Origin: Bicyclus anynana
Taxonomy: Eukaryota > Arthropoda > Insecta > Lepidoptera > Nymphalidae
Direction: 5' to 3'
Assembly (NCBI RefSeq): GCF_947172395.1
Contig: NC_069100.1
Location: 377,001 to 441,000, forward strand
DNA length: 64,000 nucleotides
The position numbers and the translations under genes are program-made. How positions within the stretch are numbered: position 1 is the stretch's first letter; every line of letters begins with the position of its first letter. Below are positions 47,181-56,625 of this stretch, in pieces. A model generated the notes under the pieces. The model was not told the DNA's origin. It ran no database searches and saw nothing but the letters and a program-made list of their open reading frames with translations.

Positions 47181-47785
47181 ATGATGACAGGGACTGCCGA
47201 ACTAAAGTGTTCTCCGAGAGAGAAGGCATGACACCACCTTAACTCTGGCCTGAGGATTTTTACTGATATTTTTTAGATTATAATATATCATACTCTACTT
47301 CTAGACTCAACAAATAGAACCAGCGAGGCAGTTCTTATTAAACCGTAAAATATACCTACCATCTTCTTGAAATAAATAACAAATGATTTTTTTAAAGTTA
47401 ATCTTACCATAAAATTTAACCATAATTGTAAAGCTAACAACCTCATATATTTAAAATTAAGTATATTTATAAGGCAAACCAAGAACTCTTCCAGGCGGGT
47501 TTCCACGTAAAATCATAAAACACGGGAATAGCCGCTCGCATACATTAGCCGGCGGCTGGCGGCTAATGCCGGCTCTAGCCGCTGGTTTATTCACGACTGA
47601 GTGGAGAATTTATCACGGCCTTCTACCACAATTACCTTAGCTTTTTACCCAATCTACGTACTGGCTACGCTACATACGTACCTAAGAAGTATGCAGACAT
47701 ATGTGTAAATAAGAAAATAGTAAGTATTTTCTATAGATAAATGAAAAGCTTTTACACAACGCTACAAAAACTATCACACATTAAG
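47181..47785. other. Non-coding DNA, no gene seen
   Basis: A decayed repeat E remnant ('aaagtgttctccgagagaga') is at about 47200-47260. A 'gccggcggctggcggctaat' GC patch is at about 47550. No gene. Confidence 0.4.
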
Positions 47786-48010
47786 GTTCGTTTATATCTA
47801 CAGACATTTAGCGTGCCAGACACGTGCCGTGGCAGACAAAATAATATTCTTCTATATAGTGTTTATTGACGTATTTATATCTATCGTAACGCGGCCGTGC
47901 AGACATTGGCAGACTGTAGATAGACAGTAATAAACACTGTATAGAAGAATATTATTTTGTCTGTCACGGCAAGTGTCTGACACGCTAAAGGTCTGTAGAT
48001 ATAAAAGGAA
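47786..48010. mobile_element. Foldback MITE, about 78-bp arms
   Basis: The left arm (about 47786-47870: 'tttatatctacagacattta', 'aaaataatattcttctatat', 'agtgtttattgac') is inverted at right (about 47925-48010: 'agtaataaacactgtataga', 'agaatattattttgtctgtc', 'ggtctgtagatataaa'). Arms differ at only a few positions, so it is fairly young. The centre holds 'gcggccgtgcagacattggc'. No clear target duplication. Confidence 0.75.
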
Positions 48011-49129
48011 CTTTTTGCGGGCTGACCTTCAGTTTTAAGTGCGCAGTCTTACTTACTTAAAATTACCCATACAGAGATTTTTCTGCGCTTAAATAGTTAT
48101 GTATGAGTATTATTACTATTTAATTAAACAATCCACCAATCAGAATAATTATAAAAATCTTCCCTTTAAAATATTATGTCAATAACCAAGATTCTATAAT
48201 AATTAGTAGTTTTTGAGTGTCACCCTTACAAATATTGAAATACAAAACTTCCTTTTTTGATATCGGTTCGTAAAGCGGGTCACCTAAAGCCTTTCAGCTA
48301 AAAAACAGTCATAACGTACGAAGCGTGCATATTCCTTTATACAAGAAAATACCAGCACTTCCAATTTAGATTCCCTATATCAGCCATTACACAAAACTTT
48401 TCGCATTTCACCACTATGAAACACCTCCATTGGAATTCTAACTCTATTACGTGGGTGAAAGTGTTAGAATCGTGTGCGATTTATTTGCACGTGTGCTATT
48501 TTTCCACCGCAGTGTTTAGCGGCTTAATTGTACCGGTCCGTCTCGGTATTTGTTACGAAATAGAGCTGTAATTTAGTCGGAAAAGGTTGATTCGGGAGAC
48601 CATGTTTATGGAAATAATGTGGAATAAAAATATTTATTTCTTTTATAAATTGAATGATTGTGCGTGTTTTCCAAAATATTTAAATAGATAAAATCGGGAC
48701 ACCATGTATTTATAAAAGAAATTGCTGGATAAAAAAATAATTTTAAGTAAATTAGAATAAAAGCACTTTGGATCCGTGAAATTTTATTATTTCTCAAAGG
48801 TTTGTAAAGCAGGTTTATCTTTACATGATGTTATAATTAACTAAAAAACGTCTTATTTTTGGCCTAACGCAGAATATTATCTGTAATTCATTGGATAACT
48901 ATATTCGTAATTATCCACTAACGCAAGTTATTCGCCAAATCATGAAATGTTTCTTGCACCATATTCACACTTGATAATTCGTGGCATTAAAAGAGCGCGC
49001 GATACTATAAATGTATTGCAAGACACGTTTGATCAGCGTTCATTTCTTCTAAGGGCTTACTCGTACTTACCGGCCTGCATGATCGTTTTATTACATAGGT
49101 ATTATATTTACGGGTTCAGTTTCCCAAGG
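48011..49129. other. Non-coding DNA upstream of the LTR element insertion
   Basis: AT-rich. Frames at 48606 and 48947 have no domain, and the latter runs into the LTR. No gene. Confidence 0.4.
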
Positions 49130-49133
49130 TTAT

Positions 49134-49637
49134 GTTTTAGGCTCGTTGGCACTAATTTATTATGGCAGTGATGAAGATATACTTAAACACAGCGAAAGTA
49201 TCAAAAGGTCTTTAATTACTTTATAGTTTAAATATTTACAATGGTAATACGACAAGACTATGAGCGCGTCAAACGTAACAATCGAACGCACCGAGAACGA
49301 AAAGTGGGTAGATTTCGACTGTCAACTGCACCGAGCGCGGAGCGCGTGACGTAAGTCGGCCGCCGCGCCACATACAATGGGTTTCACTCGAGTATGCGCG
49401 CGAATTAAATTTAATGAGTGAAATGTGTACATAATAATTTGTGAGTGTGGAATTATGAATGTATGTAATGTAAGTGTGTATGTAAGTGTGAATGAATGTA
49501 TTAAATAAATTAAAATAATTATATATAATGAAATAAAAATATATAATATTATATATTATAAATAAATAAATTCATTATGTATAAAGTAGAAAGTAGTAAA
49601 TATAATAAATAAATAATAGTATATGTAGCCTACAATC
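49134..49637 (-). repeat. 3' LTR (504 bp)
   Basis: On the - strand it starts 'gattgtaggctacatatact' and ends 'acgagcctaaaac'. It has a TATA-like TATAAAG (49219-49225), an AATAAA signal (49156-49161) and a CRE-like 'ttacgtcacg' (about 49348). It ends at the 'ttat' duplication. It does not begin TG and end CA; the boundaries come from the duplication, the primer site and the shared sequence. Confidence 0.92.
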
Positions 49638-49647
49638 ACTCCCCTCC
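49638..49647 (-). promoter_or_regulatory. Polypurine tract
   Basis: The - strand reads 'ggaggggagt' directly before the 3' LTR start. This is the expected site for plus-strand DNA priming. Confidence 0.8.
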
Positions 49648-49658
49648 AGAGGCCGTGT

Positions 49659-52600
49659 CTACGGACGATAGAAATCCGGGAACCGTACTCGTCTCCCTGA
49701 CCGTGAGAAACGTGGAGTTTCTCCAGCTTGTTGCTGGGTGGATGGAGGGTCTGAAGGTTTAGATGGTGGGTCTGGAGGCTTGGATGGTGGAATATCCAGG
49801 GAGTATGGCTGGGATGTGTCGTCAGACAGTATAAACGCTGGTTTCAGTCGGTCTATGGATACTGTGACGCTTTTTCCCTTGACGTTAATTTTGAAGGTCT
49901 TAGCACCTCTCTGCAAAATTTCGTAAGGACCTGTGTAAGCTGCTTGTAGGGACCCACGTGCAGCGTCATCCCTAAGAAAAACGTGACTACACGTGTCGAG
50001 CTGTTTGAAAACGAAGGTTTTGCGGGATTTGGAATGGTGCTGAGTTGGGACCGGTCGAAGTTTCTCGGCAAAGGATCTCATTCGAGCTGAGAAGTCAGTG
50101 ATGTCGGTGGTGTAGCCAGGGTTTGCGCGGTCAAAAAATTCACCGGGCAGCCTGAGCGGTTCACCGTACACCAATTCGGCTGAAGAGGCTTTGAGATCTT
50201 CCTTCATAGCTGTTCTTATGCCAAGAAGTACAAGGGGCAGTGATTCGGTCCAATTTGAGTCGGCATGGCAAGTTATCGCTGCCTTAAGCTGCCTGTGAAA
50301 GCGCTCAACTAAGCCGTTGCACTGTGGGTGGTAAGAAGTTGTCCTGCGGTGTTCAAAACCAATGGATTTGGCCAACTGCTGGAAAAGCGCCGATTGGAAT
50401 TGTGCTCCTCGATCTGTAATTATATCAGTAGGAACACCGTAACGCGATACCCAACAAGAAATGAAAGCTTTGGCCACTGACTCAGCGGTTATATCGGCGA
50501 TAGGGACAGCTTCTGGCCATCGCGTGAAGCGATCGACGGCTGTCAAACAATACCGATAACCGTTTGAGTACTGCATTGGCCCGACAAGGTCTAAATGGGC
50601 GTATTTGAACCGCGCTGAAGGTAAAGCAAGCGTACCTATAGGTGACGACACGTGTCGGCTTACCTTCGTGCGCTGGCAAGCCAAACATGCCTTAGACCAG
50701 TCGCGGCAGTTTTTGCGCATGAGAGGCCACACAAAGCGCTGTGCAACGAGCTTAGCTGTAGCGTTGGGACCAGGATGGCTAAGAGAGTGGAGGCTATTAA
50801 AAATTTGCCTACGACAACTCTCGGGGACAAAAGGTCTGGCAGACGGGGTACTAACGTCGCAGTACATTTCAGTACGACTGCCAGGTATTGTCCTCTTTGT
50901 CAATCGGAGGGATGTTTCGCCGTTCAGGCACTGAATGAGCTCTGGATCGGTGGTCTGGGACTTGGCGAGCACTTCTAGATCAACCGGCATCTCTAATTCA
51001 TGTACACGGGAAAGCGTGTCGGCGACGACGTTATCTTTGCCCGCGATGTGTTGAATATCGGTCGTGAATTGAGAGATGAAGTCTAAATGTCGGAATTGTC
51101 TCGGCGAACAGTTCTGTTTTCTTTCGTGAAACGCGAAACTGATCGGTCTGTGATCCGTGAAGATAGTGAAGTGTCTCGCTTCGACCATGTGGCGGAAGTA
51201 CTTTATGGCCTCGTAAATCGCGAGAAGTTCGCGGTCGTAAGGCGAGTACTTCTGCTGAGCGGGACTCAGTTTGCGCGAGAAGAAGGCTAATGGCTGCCAT
51301 GCGTCGTCCTGCAACTGTTGAAGAACAGCACCTATGGCAATATCCGAGGCGTCTGTAACCAATGCTAGCTTGGCTCCGCAGTCAGGGTGCGCCAGAAGGG
51401 TAGCATTGGAGAGGCTCTCCTTAGTATCAGAAAACGCCTTCAGAGCATCACCAGTTAAGTAAATGGGGGTTGAGGCCTTCACAGAACCCATGAGAAGGGC
51501 GTTAAGGGGGGCTTGAGTCTGGGCAGCATTGGGCAGGAATCTCCTGTAGAAATTTACCATGCCCAGGAAGCGCCTGAGCTCCTTAACAGTTTTAGGGACG
51601 TTTATGTCCGCGATGGCCTTGACCTTGCTATCTAAAGGTTTGGTACCTTTGTCGGAGATATGGTAGCCCAGGAATGTCACTTCAGATTCTCCAAAGACGC
51701 ATTTTGCTGTGTTCACCAGCACGCCGTAGTCTTGCATACGGGAGAACAGCTCGCGTAGGTGGATTTCGTGTTCTTCGGGAGTCCTAGAGTATACTAAAAA
51801 ATCATCAAGGTACGGATAGACAAAGTCAAGTCCACGCGTTAGTTCGTCAACGAATCGCTGAAACGTCTGACCGGCATTCCTCAAACCGAAGCTCATGAAG
51901 GGGAACTCGTATAATCCAAAGGGACATGTGATCGCCGCCTTCGGGATGTCATCCTCAGCCACTGGGATCTGGTTGTAAGCCTTCACGAGGTCGATGGTAC
52001 TAAAGACTCGGCAGCCAGTGATTTTGTGGGAAAAATCGTGAATATGGCGGATAGGATATCGGTCTGGGATGGTTCGGGCGTTCAACCGTCGGTAGTCGCC
52101 GCAGGGCCGCCAACTGTTGTCCTTTTTTGGAGCCAGATGAAGAGGAGACGACCATGGGCTTTCCGAGGGTCTCGCGGTGCCGTTTGCAAGCATGGCTTCG
52201 AATTCCTGTTTGGCTATTTTTAGCTTGTCAGGAGCGAGGCGTCTGGGTTGGGAAGAGACTGGAGGACCTGGTGTAGTTCTGATGTGGTGTTGTGTTTGGT
52301 GTTTAGGTGTACCTGGTTTACCGGCGGGGCGGGTGATGTCTGGAAATTCAGCCAATATTTTATGATACCTACTGCTACCGCCAGTCGAAACCTTTACACT
52401 TGTTACAAGTACCTCGGGTGACGTCATACCTATAGTACTAATATTAGTAAGGCTATCGATAAGCCTACGGTTGCATATGTCTACTGTTAATTTATAGTGA
52501 GACAAAAAATCTACGCCAATGATAGGTTTTGTGACGTCTGCGATTACAAAGCGCCACGGGAAGTTACGGCGTAATCCTATATTTAATGTAAGTTGAATGC

Positions 52601-52787
52601 AACCGTAGGTATCGATAACTGTACCGTTAGCCGCACACAGAGAAAACGAAGTTTTGTTACGACGTTCGCGGATTGCACTAACGGGGTATACGCAAATGTC
52701 ACTACCGGTATCTACTAAATATTTAGTCTTCGTATCGCGATCCATCACAAATAAGCGACCTGAGTTCCGGCAATCGACGGCCGCCAT
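49659..52787 (-). CDS. pol: Pol polyprotein: protease, reverse transcriptase, RNase H, integrase
   Basis: Intact 1042-aa frame counted from the ATG at 52787. Residue numbers below count from a GTG one codon earlier. Aspartic protease DTGSD at 27-31. RT: catalytic Asp 267 (FSTIDLVKAYNQ) and YLDD 327-330. RNase H: DAS at 480-482, Glu521, Asp546 and Asp591. Integrase: zinc residues His668, His672, Cys702 and Cys705; D,D35E as Asp734, Asp793, Glu829; GPY motif at 954-956. The C-terminus is proline-rich (SKPPDPPSKPSDPPS, 1003-1017) with a basic end and no chromodomain. All key catalytic residues are present. The ATG overlaps the gag stop as TGATG, but expression is more likely by -1 frameshift at 52805-52811. 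It makes and inserts the element's cDNA. Shorter frames on both strands inside it are shadows. Confidence 0.95.
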   Translation of the reverse strand: MAAVDCRNSGRLFVMDRDTKTKYLVDTGSDICVYPVSAIRERRNKTSFSLCAANGTVIDTYGCIQLTLNIGLRRNFPWRFVIADVTKPIIGVDFLSHYKLTVDICNRRLIDSLTNISTIGMTSPEVLVTSVKVSTGGSSRYHKILAEFPDITRPAGKPGTPKHQTQHHIRTTPGPPVSSQPRRLAPDKLKIAKQEFEAMLANGTARPSESPWSSPLHLAPKKDNSWRPCGDYRRLNARTIPDRYPIRHIHDFSHKITGCRVFSTIDLVKAYNQIPVAEDDIPKAAITCPFGLYEFPFMSFGLRNAGQTFQRFVDELTRGLDFVYPYLDDFLVYSRTPEEHEIHLRELFSRMQDYGVLVNTAKCVFGESEVTFLGYHISDKGTKPLDSKVKAIADINVPKTVKELRRFLGMVNFYRRFLPNAAQTQAPLNALLMGSVKASTPIYLTGDALKAFSDTKESLSNATLLAHPDCGAKLALVTDASDIAIGAVLQQLQDDAWQPLAFFSRKLSPAQQKYSPYDRELLAIYEAIKYFRHMVEARHFTIFTDHRPISFAFHERKQNCSPRQFRHLDFISQFTTDIQHIAGKDNVVADTLSRVHELEMPVDLEVLAKSQTTDPELIQCLNGETSLRLTKRTIPGSRTEMYCDVSTPSARPFVPESCRRQIFNSLHSLSHPGPNATAKLVAQRFVWPLMRKNCRDWSKACLACQRTKVSRHVSSPIGTLALPSARFKYAHLDLVGPMQYSNGYRYCLTAVDRFTRWPEAVPIADITAESVAKAFISCWVSRYGVPTDIITDRGAQFQSALFQQLAKSIGFEHRRTTSYHPQCNGLVERFHRQLKAAITCHADSNWTESLPLVLLGIRTAMKEDLKASSAELVYGEPLRLPGEFFDRANPGYTTDITDFSARMRSFAEKLRPVPTQHHSKSRKTFVFKQLDTCSHVFLRDDAARGSLQAAYTGPYEILQRGAKTFKINVKGKSVTVSIDRLKPAFILSDDTSQPYSLDIPPSKPPDPPSKPSDPPSTQQQAGETPRFSRSGRRVRFPDFYRP

Positions 52788-52811
52788 CACTGATTGCTCC
52801 GATCGTTTCCC
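52770..52811 (-). promoter_or_regulatory. Predicted gag-pol -1 frameshift signal
   Basis: Slippery heptamer GGGAAAC at 52811-52805 lies in phase (G GGA AAC) with gag. It is followed by a 7-nt spacer (52804-52798), then 'gcaatc' (52797-52792), which can pair with 'gattgc' (52775-52770) around a 16-nt loop. The -1 frame from the heptamer has no stop and runs into pol; the last -1 frame stop (TAA) is upstream of it. GGGAAAC is a known retroviral slippery site. Confidence 0.7.
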
Positions 52812-53641
52812 GACGCGGATTTAAAATTGCACGGCGGCACACACTTGTTTGCGCTAGCACCAAACTTGTGATGGTACCAGCAGTTGGGGAACCGGTGGGT
52901 GCTTGAGGCTGATCGTCTGGACTGGGAACGGCTTCGACTCCTCCCACGGGCTTGACCACGGTCAGTCGACGATGTACGTTGGCTGTCGCGAGCGACGAGT
53001 GCGCTGACCTGTTTTGTGAGCTCCGCGACTTGTCGTACTAGTACGTCGAACGCCGACGATGACGTCACAGCGGCTGTCTGTCTGCACGGTGCTGCGATTT
53101 CAAAGACGCGGTCGGCGAGCTCCGCCAGGGCGTCTAGTGAGCCTCTCTGTGACGCGACGATAGGTTGTATCTCCGTAGGCAAGCGGCTGGACCAGATTGT
53201 CCTTAAAAAATCTTCAGGGACGTCGGCGCCGGCTAGATGTTGCAGGTGTCGGAGAAACTGTGATGGTTTACGATCACCCATTGTTTCATGCGTCAGCAGC
53301 TGTTTAATTTTGTTTTCTTTCGACACTGATAACCTTTTTATAAGCTCCGTCTTCAGTTTTTCGTAATCCGGGGGGCCTGTGATGATGTCCTCGACCTCGG
53401 ACGCATGTTGTCTGTCGAGACAAGCGAGCACTTGGTAGAACTTTATCTCGTCATCCGTTATGCCGAACATCCGAAACTGCGCTTCTACCTGGCGAAACCA
53501 AATAATGGGTTTTTCTGTCCAAAATGGTGGGGCTTTGATCTGCCTCACAGGCGCGGTGTCTTGCGATCCACTTGACATCATTTTCGGCTTTGCGCGTGGC
53601 CGAGTGTTCACTGTAGCGGCCGTATCACTATCACTGCTCAT
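52787..53641 (-). CDS. gag: Gag capsid/nucleocapsid protein
   Basis: Intact 284-aa frame starting 27 bp from the 5' LTR edge. An N-terminal capsid-like region has PPFWTEKPIIWFRQVEAQF at 38-56, a pattern typical of insect Ty3-type Gag. A basic RS-rich linker (RGRSRSRSQSRRS) is at 232-244. Zinc motif: Cys254, His257, Cys267, Cys271, i.e. C-x2-H-x9-C-x3-C rather than the usual C-x2-C-x4-H-x4-C. That CHCC form is known from the CsRn1 clade. The protein should form virus-like particles and bind the RNA. It ends in TGA at 52789-52787, in the -1 relation to pol. Confidence 0.92.
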   Translation of the reverse strand: MSSDSDTAATVNTRPRAKPKMMSSGSQDTAPVRQIKAPPFWTEKPIIWFRQVEAQFRMFGITDDEIKFYQVLACLDRQHASEVEDIITGPPDYEKLKTELIKRLSVSKENKIKQLLTHETMGDRKPSQFLRHLQHLAGADVPEDFLRTIWSSRLPTEIQPIVASQRGSLDALAELADRVFEIAAPCRQTAAVTSSSAFDVLVRQVAELTKQVSALVARDSQRTSSTDRGQARGRSRSRSQSRRSASSTHRFPNCWYHHKFGASANKCVPPCNFKSASGNDRSNQ

Positions 53642-53659
53642 TTTGAATGATTTTTTTGA

Positions 53660-53668
53660 GGGTCACCA
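53660..53668 (-). promoter_or_regulatory. Primer-binding site, tRNA-Trp type
   Basis: The - strand reads TGGTGACCC directly next to the 5' LTR end. These nine bases equal the start of the tRNA-Trp primer site used by avian retroviruses (established knowledge); the match stops after nine bases. CsRn1-clade elements are also reported to use tRNA-Trp. Confidence 0.75.
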
Positions 53669-54171
53669 GTTTAGGCTCGTTGGCACTAATTTATTATGGC
53701 AGTGATGAAGATATACTTAAACACAGCGAAAGTATCAAAAGGTCTTTAATTACTTTATAGTTTAAATATTTACAATGGTAATACGACAAGACTATGAGCG
53801 CGTCAAACGTAACAATCGAACGCACCGAGAACGAAAAGTGGGTAGATTTCGACTGTCAACTGCACCGAGCGCGGAGCGCGTGACGTAAGTCGGCCGCCGC
53901 GCCACATACAATGGGTTTCACTCGAGTATGCGCGCGAATTAAATTTAATGAGTGAAATGTGTACATAATAATTTGTGAGTGTGGAATTATGAATGTATGT
54001 AATGTAAGTGTGTATGTAAGTGTGAATGAATGTATTAAATAAATTAAAATAATTATATATAATGAAATAAAAATATATAATATTATATATTATAAATAAA
54101 TAAATTCATTATGTATAAAGTAGAAAGTAGTAAATATAATAAATAAATAATAGTATATGTAGCCTACAATC
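53669..54171 (-). repeat. 5' LTR (503 bp)
   Basis: Same as the 3' LTR by eye, except 'cctaaac' instead of 'cctaaaac' at the inner end. It carries the TATA-like box at 53753-53759 and AATAAA at 53690-53695. It should drive transcription leftwards into gag-pol. Confidence 0.92.
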
Positions 54172-54175
54172 TTAT

Positions 54176-55058
54176 TTAGAAATCAGTATTTGCTGTTTTA
54201 ATAGCGAAATAAAGTCACAGTTCTTGTACAAACTTGTAAGCTAGACTCCGGTTCTGCGCTTCGTTAAAACTGTCTCGCAGTGTCAGTATTCCAAATGTAA
54301 TTTTTAAACATTGATGCTATTTTATCGAACAGAATAAAGTCATTTATTAAAGGAAATAAATAGTTATTCATTTAATGACTTTCTTTGTAATAGTGATCAT
54401 TATATATTTTTCATTTTAAAAAAGATGTTTGAAGTTAGTTTGTATTTATTTTGTGTATTATAATTATGTTGTACAAACAGACAAATTAATTTAAGAGAAA
54501 ATATTATTTTAGAGACCAATAAAAAAACAATAAAATTGGAATATTTTCAGAGGATTTCCACGATATTTTTGAGTCATAACATCAGCTTTATTAAATTCAA
54601 ATGAAAATATCGTGACTATAAAAATAAAAGCTTTTCACTCAGCGTAGAAAACCTAAGTTCAAAGAAAACTGTTCATAATATTACTCCAAAAAAGATTTTA
54701 TTACAATTTTCATAATTAAGTCTTCATTAGTAGCAACTTTTTCAAAGTTAATTCAATTAATTATAATGGACCGCTAGAGTTGGACGAATCCTTGTTTATT
54801 AAAATTTATGGTCGCCATAGGACCCCTAGAGGAAGATTAAATGCTTTTCCTTTACAGAATTAATACCTAGATTTACTAGGCGTTGACTTCCAACTACCTT
54901 CCAATGCCACTAATTTCTATTCAGTGGGAATACGTGTAATACAGGGCTTAATAACTCAATCATTCAGACGTGAACTGAAGATATTAGTTGTAATAATATT
55001 TTGATATTTTAGTAATGATAGTAGAGCTCTTTGTGACGCGTACTTAAGTAGAAGACTG
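54176..55058. other. Non-coding DNA, no gene seen
   Basis: AT-rich flank of the LTR element; nothing recognisable. Confidence 0.4.
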
Positions 55059-55515
55059 GCTAAAGCCCCACGGTTTCACCCGCGCAGTTTCCGTTCCGGT
55101 GGGAGTACGCAGATAAAATATAACCTATGACACTCACAAACAACGTGAAATTCTATTGATAAAGTAGATATAAAGAAAAAAAGTGTGTGTCAGCTCCGAC
55201 GCTCTTTCAGATTGACTGTCTAAATAGGTGTATGTTGCCCCGCAGAATACACTATGTACGTCTCAAACAACGCCGCGCACGGTGAAAGGTGCGCAGAATA
55301 GGTTGCGGACAAAAAATGTAACGCTGTCATTCGTTCATCGAATTTTAGTGTTTATATTTTTTTCATACCGGGGGCTATATATGAAAAATCGATTCATAAG
55401 GGCTAAATTCCAAAAATTTAAATTGGTTTTTTCGCTCCAGAGATTACTACCTACTGCAGCACAAACACACAACCTCACAAACTTTTTCTCTTTATAATAT
55501 AGAAGTATAGATAAT
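55059..55515 (+). repeat. Dispersed repeat C1-like, with unrelated sequence in the middle
   Basis: The left part, about 55059-55170 ('ctaaagccccacggtttcac', 'aaatataacctatgacactc'), and the right end, about 55421-55515 ('gctccagagattactaccta', 'ctctttataatatagaagta'), look like the two ends of one C1-like unit. About 250 bp between them are not in the other copies. Confidence 0.45.
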
Positions 55516-55756
55516 TTCACGGTTTTCGTAGACGATATGCTAAGTCTTTTTTGATTTTTGGATTGTGTAAATAAATGATAACAAAATATATTTTTCTATG
55601 AGTACCCGCAGCTTTCAATTCAAAACGTATCTCGTATTACGCCATTAGTCTCGTCTAAATTAATGGTACGTTTACAGTACCGTACAAATCAGTACAGTAC
55701 GATATAAATCGACCAACGCCATCGACGGGACGCCAGAGGGCCTAGTAACAGTTTGA
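55516..55756. other. Non-coding spacer
   Basis: 'acagtaccgtacaaatcagt' / 'acagtacgatataaat' near 55677 is a short local repeat. Nothing else. Confidence 0.35.
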
Positions 55757-55886
55757 TACTGTTACTATCGCGTCAACATAAACGCAAATTTCTATGGAAT
55801 TGAAACAGCGCCATCTAGTGACACTACTGCAAAACTGTTTCAATTCTATACAAATTCGCATTTACGTTAACGCGATAGTAACCGTA
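55757..55886. mobile_element. Foldback MITE, 52-bp arms
   Basis: Left arm 55757-55808 ('tactgttactatcgcgtcaa', 'tatggaattgaaacag') and right arm 55835-55886 (the inverse: 'ctgtttcaattctatacaaa', 'ttaacgcgatagtaaccgta') pair with few mismatches around a 26-bp centre ('cgccatctagtgacactact'). Confidence 0.75.
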
Positions 55887-56625
55887 TGAAAATATTGGAA
55901 ACTCCCACTAGGCACACTGTTCCATGAAAAGCGTCGCTTGTTACTTTTACACTATATTCGGAAATAATTTGAAATTGAATGTAAATAACGTAGATATAGA
56001 AAACTTAACAGATATTTCGCATAAAGTTTCGATAGTCATTTCGATGATAAGTAAAGTGAATTTTGCATTGTAGATCTATCCTGAGCAGCCTTTAGCCTTT
56101 CGAATTGCCTTTATCCTGCCACTGCCAACTGCCAACACTGGACTGCTGTGCGACAACATTCAATGTTTGGTCTAAAGCGTAGCATATTATGCAGTTTTCA
56201 GCTACTTAGGTAGGGTCCAAAGCTGTCTAGTGATAGTAGTAGCAGACCAAAAGATGCTGAGGATATTTTAAAGGCACTTGGTAATAAAGACTAACAGCTT
56301 ATAGTGTAGGCAGTGTACTCTCAACCACTTCCAAGCTGTGGGTCTGAACTCCAAAATAAAGGGGTACAATACTTTATTTCTTTGTGTAATAATGTTCTTT
56401 TATTATTTTGATGAAAAACATTCTGTGGAACTTTTAAAAACGTTGTATCTTTGTGATAAATATATCAATGTTATGGAATTGAATTGCAATTGCACGATGT
56501 GTATTTGACGTTCACATCAGATAGCTTTGAGTTCTTTCCTGAACTAGGTTTTACGTACAGCTTTGTTTGTGAAAAATTTTCAGTTTCTTCCTTTTTTCGA
56601 CTCCAACACACAATTACCTACTATA
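55887..56625. other. Non-coding DNA, no gene seen
   Basis: No coding, RNA or clear repeat content. Confidence 0.4.

Larger units (their letters stand above)
49130..54175 (-). mobile_element. Complete Ty3/gypsy LTR retrotransposon, CsRn1-like, with target duplication
   Basis: The element proper is 49134-54171 (5038 bp), flanked by 4-bp 'ttat' repeats at 49130-49133 and 54172-54175. Order on the - strand: 5' LTR, tRNA-Trp-type primer site, gag, pol (PR-RT-RH-IN), polypurine tract, 3' LTR. No env and no chromodomain. The two LTRs match by eye apart from one T, and both frames are open, so it inserted recently and may be active. CsRn1-clade placement rests on the Gag CHCC motif, the tRNA-Trp primer match and the 4-bp duplication. 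It is on the opposite strand to the Ig exon. Confidence 0.95.

Noticed and set aside
50605..50978. Two overlapping + strand frames of 108-109 aa
   Set aside because: Antisense to the integrase part of the intact pol frame.
49134..54171. Endogenous retrovirus with envelope
   Set aside because: After integrase there are only a proline-rich tail, a polypurine tract and the LTR; there is no room or frame for an envelope gene.
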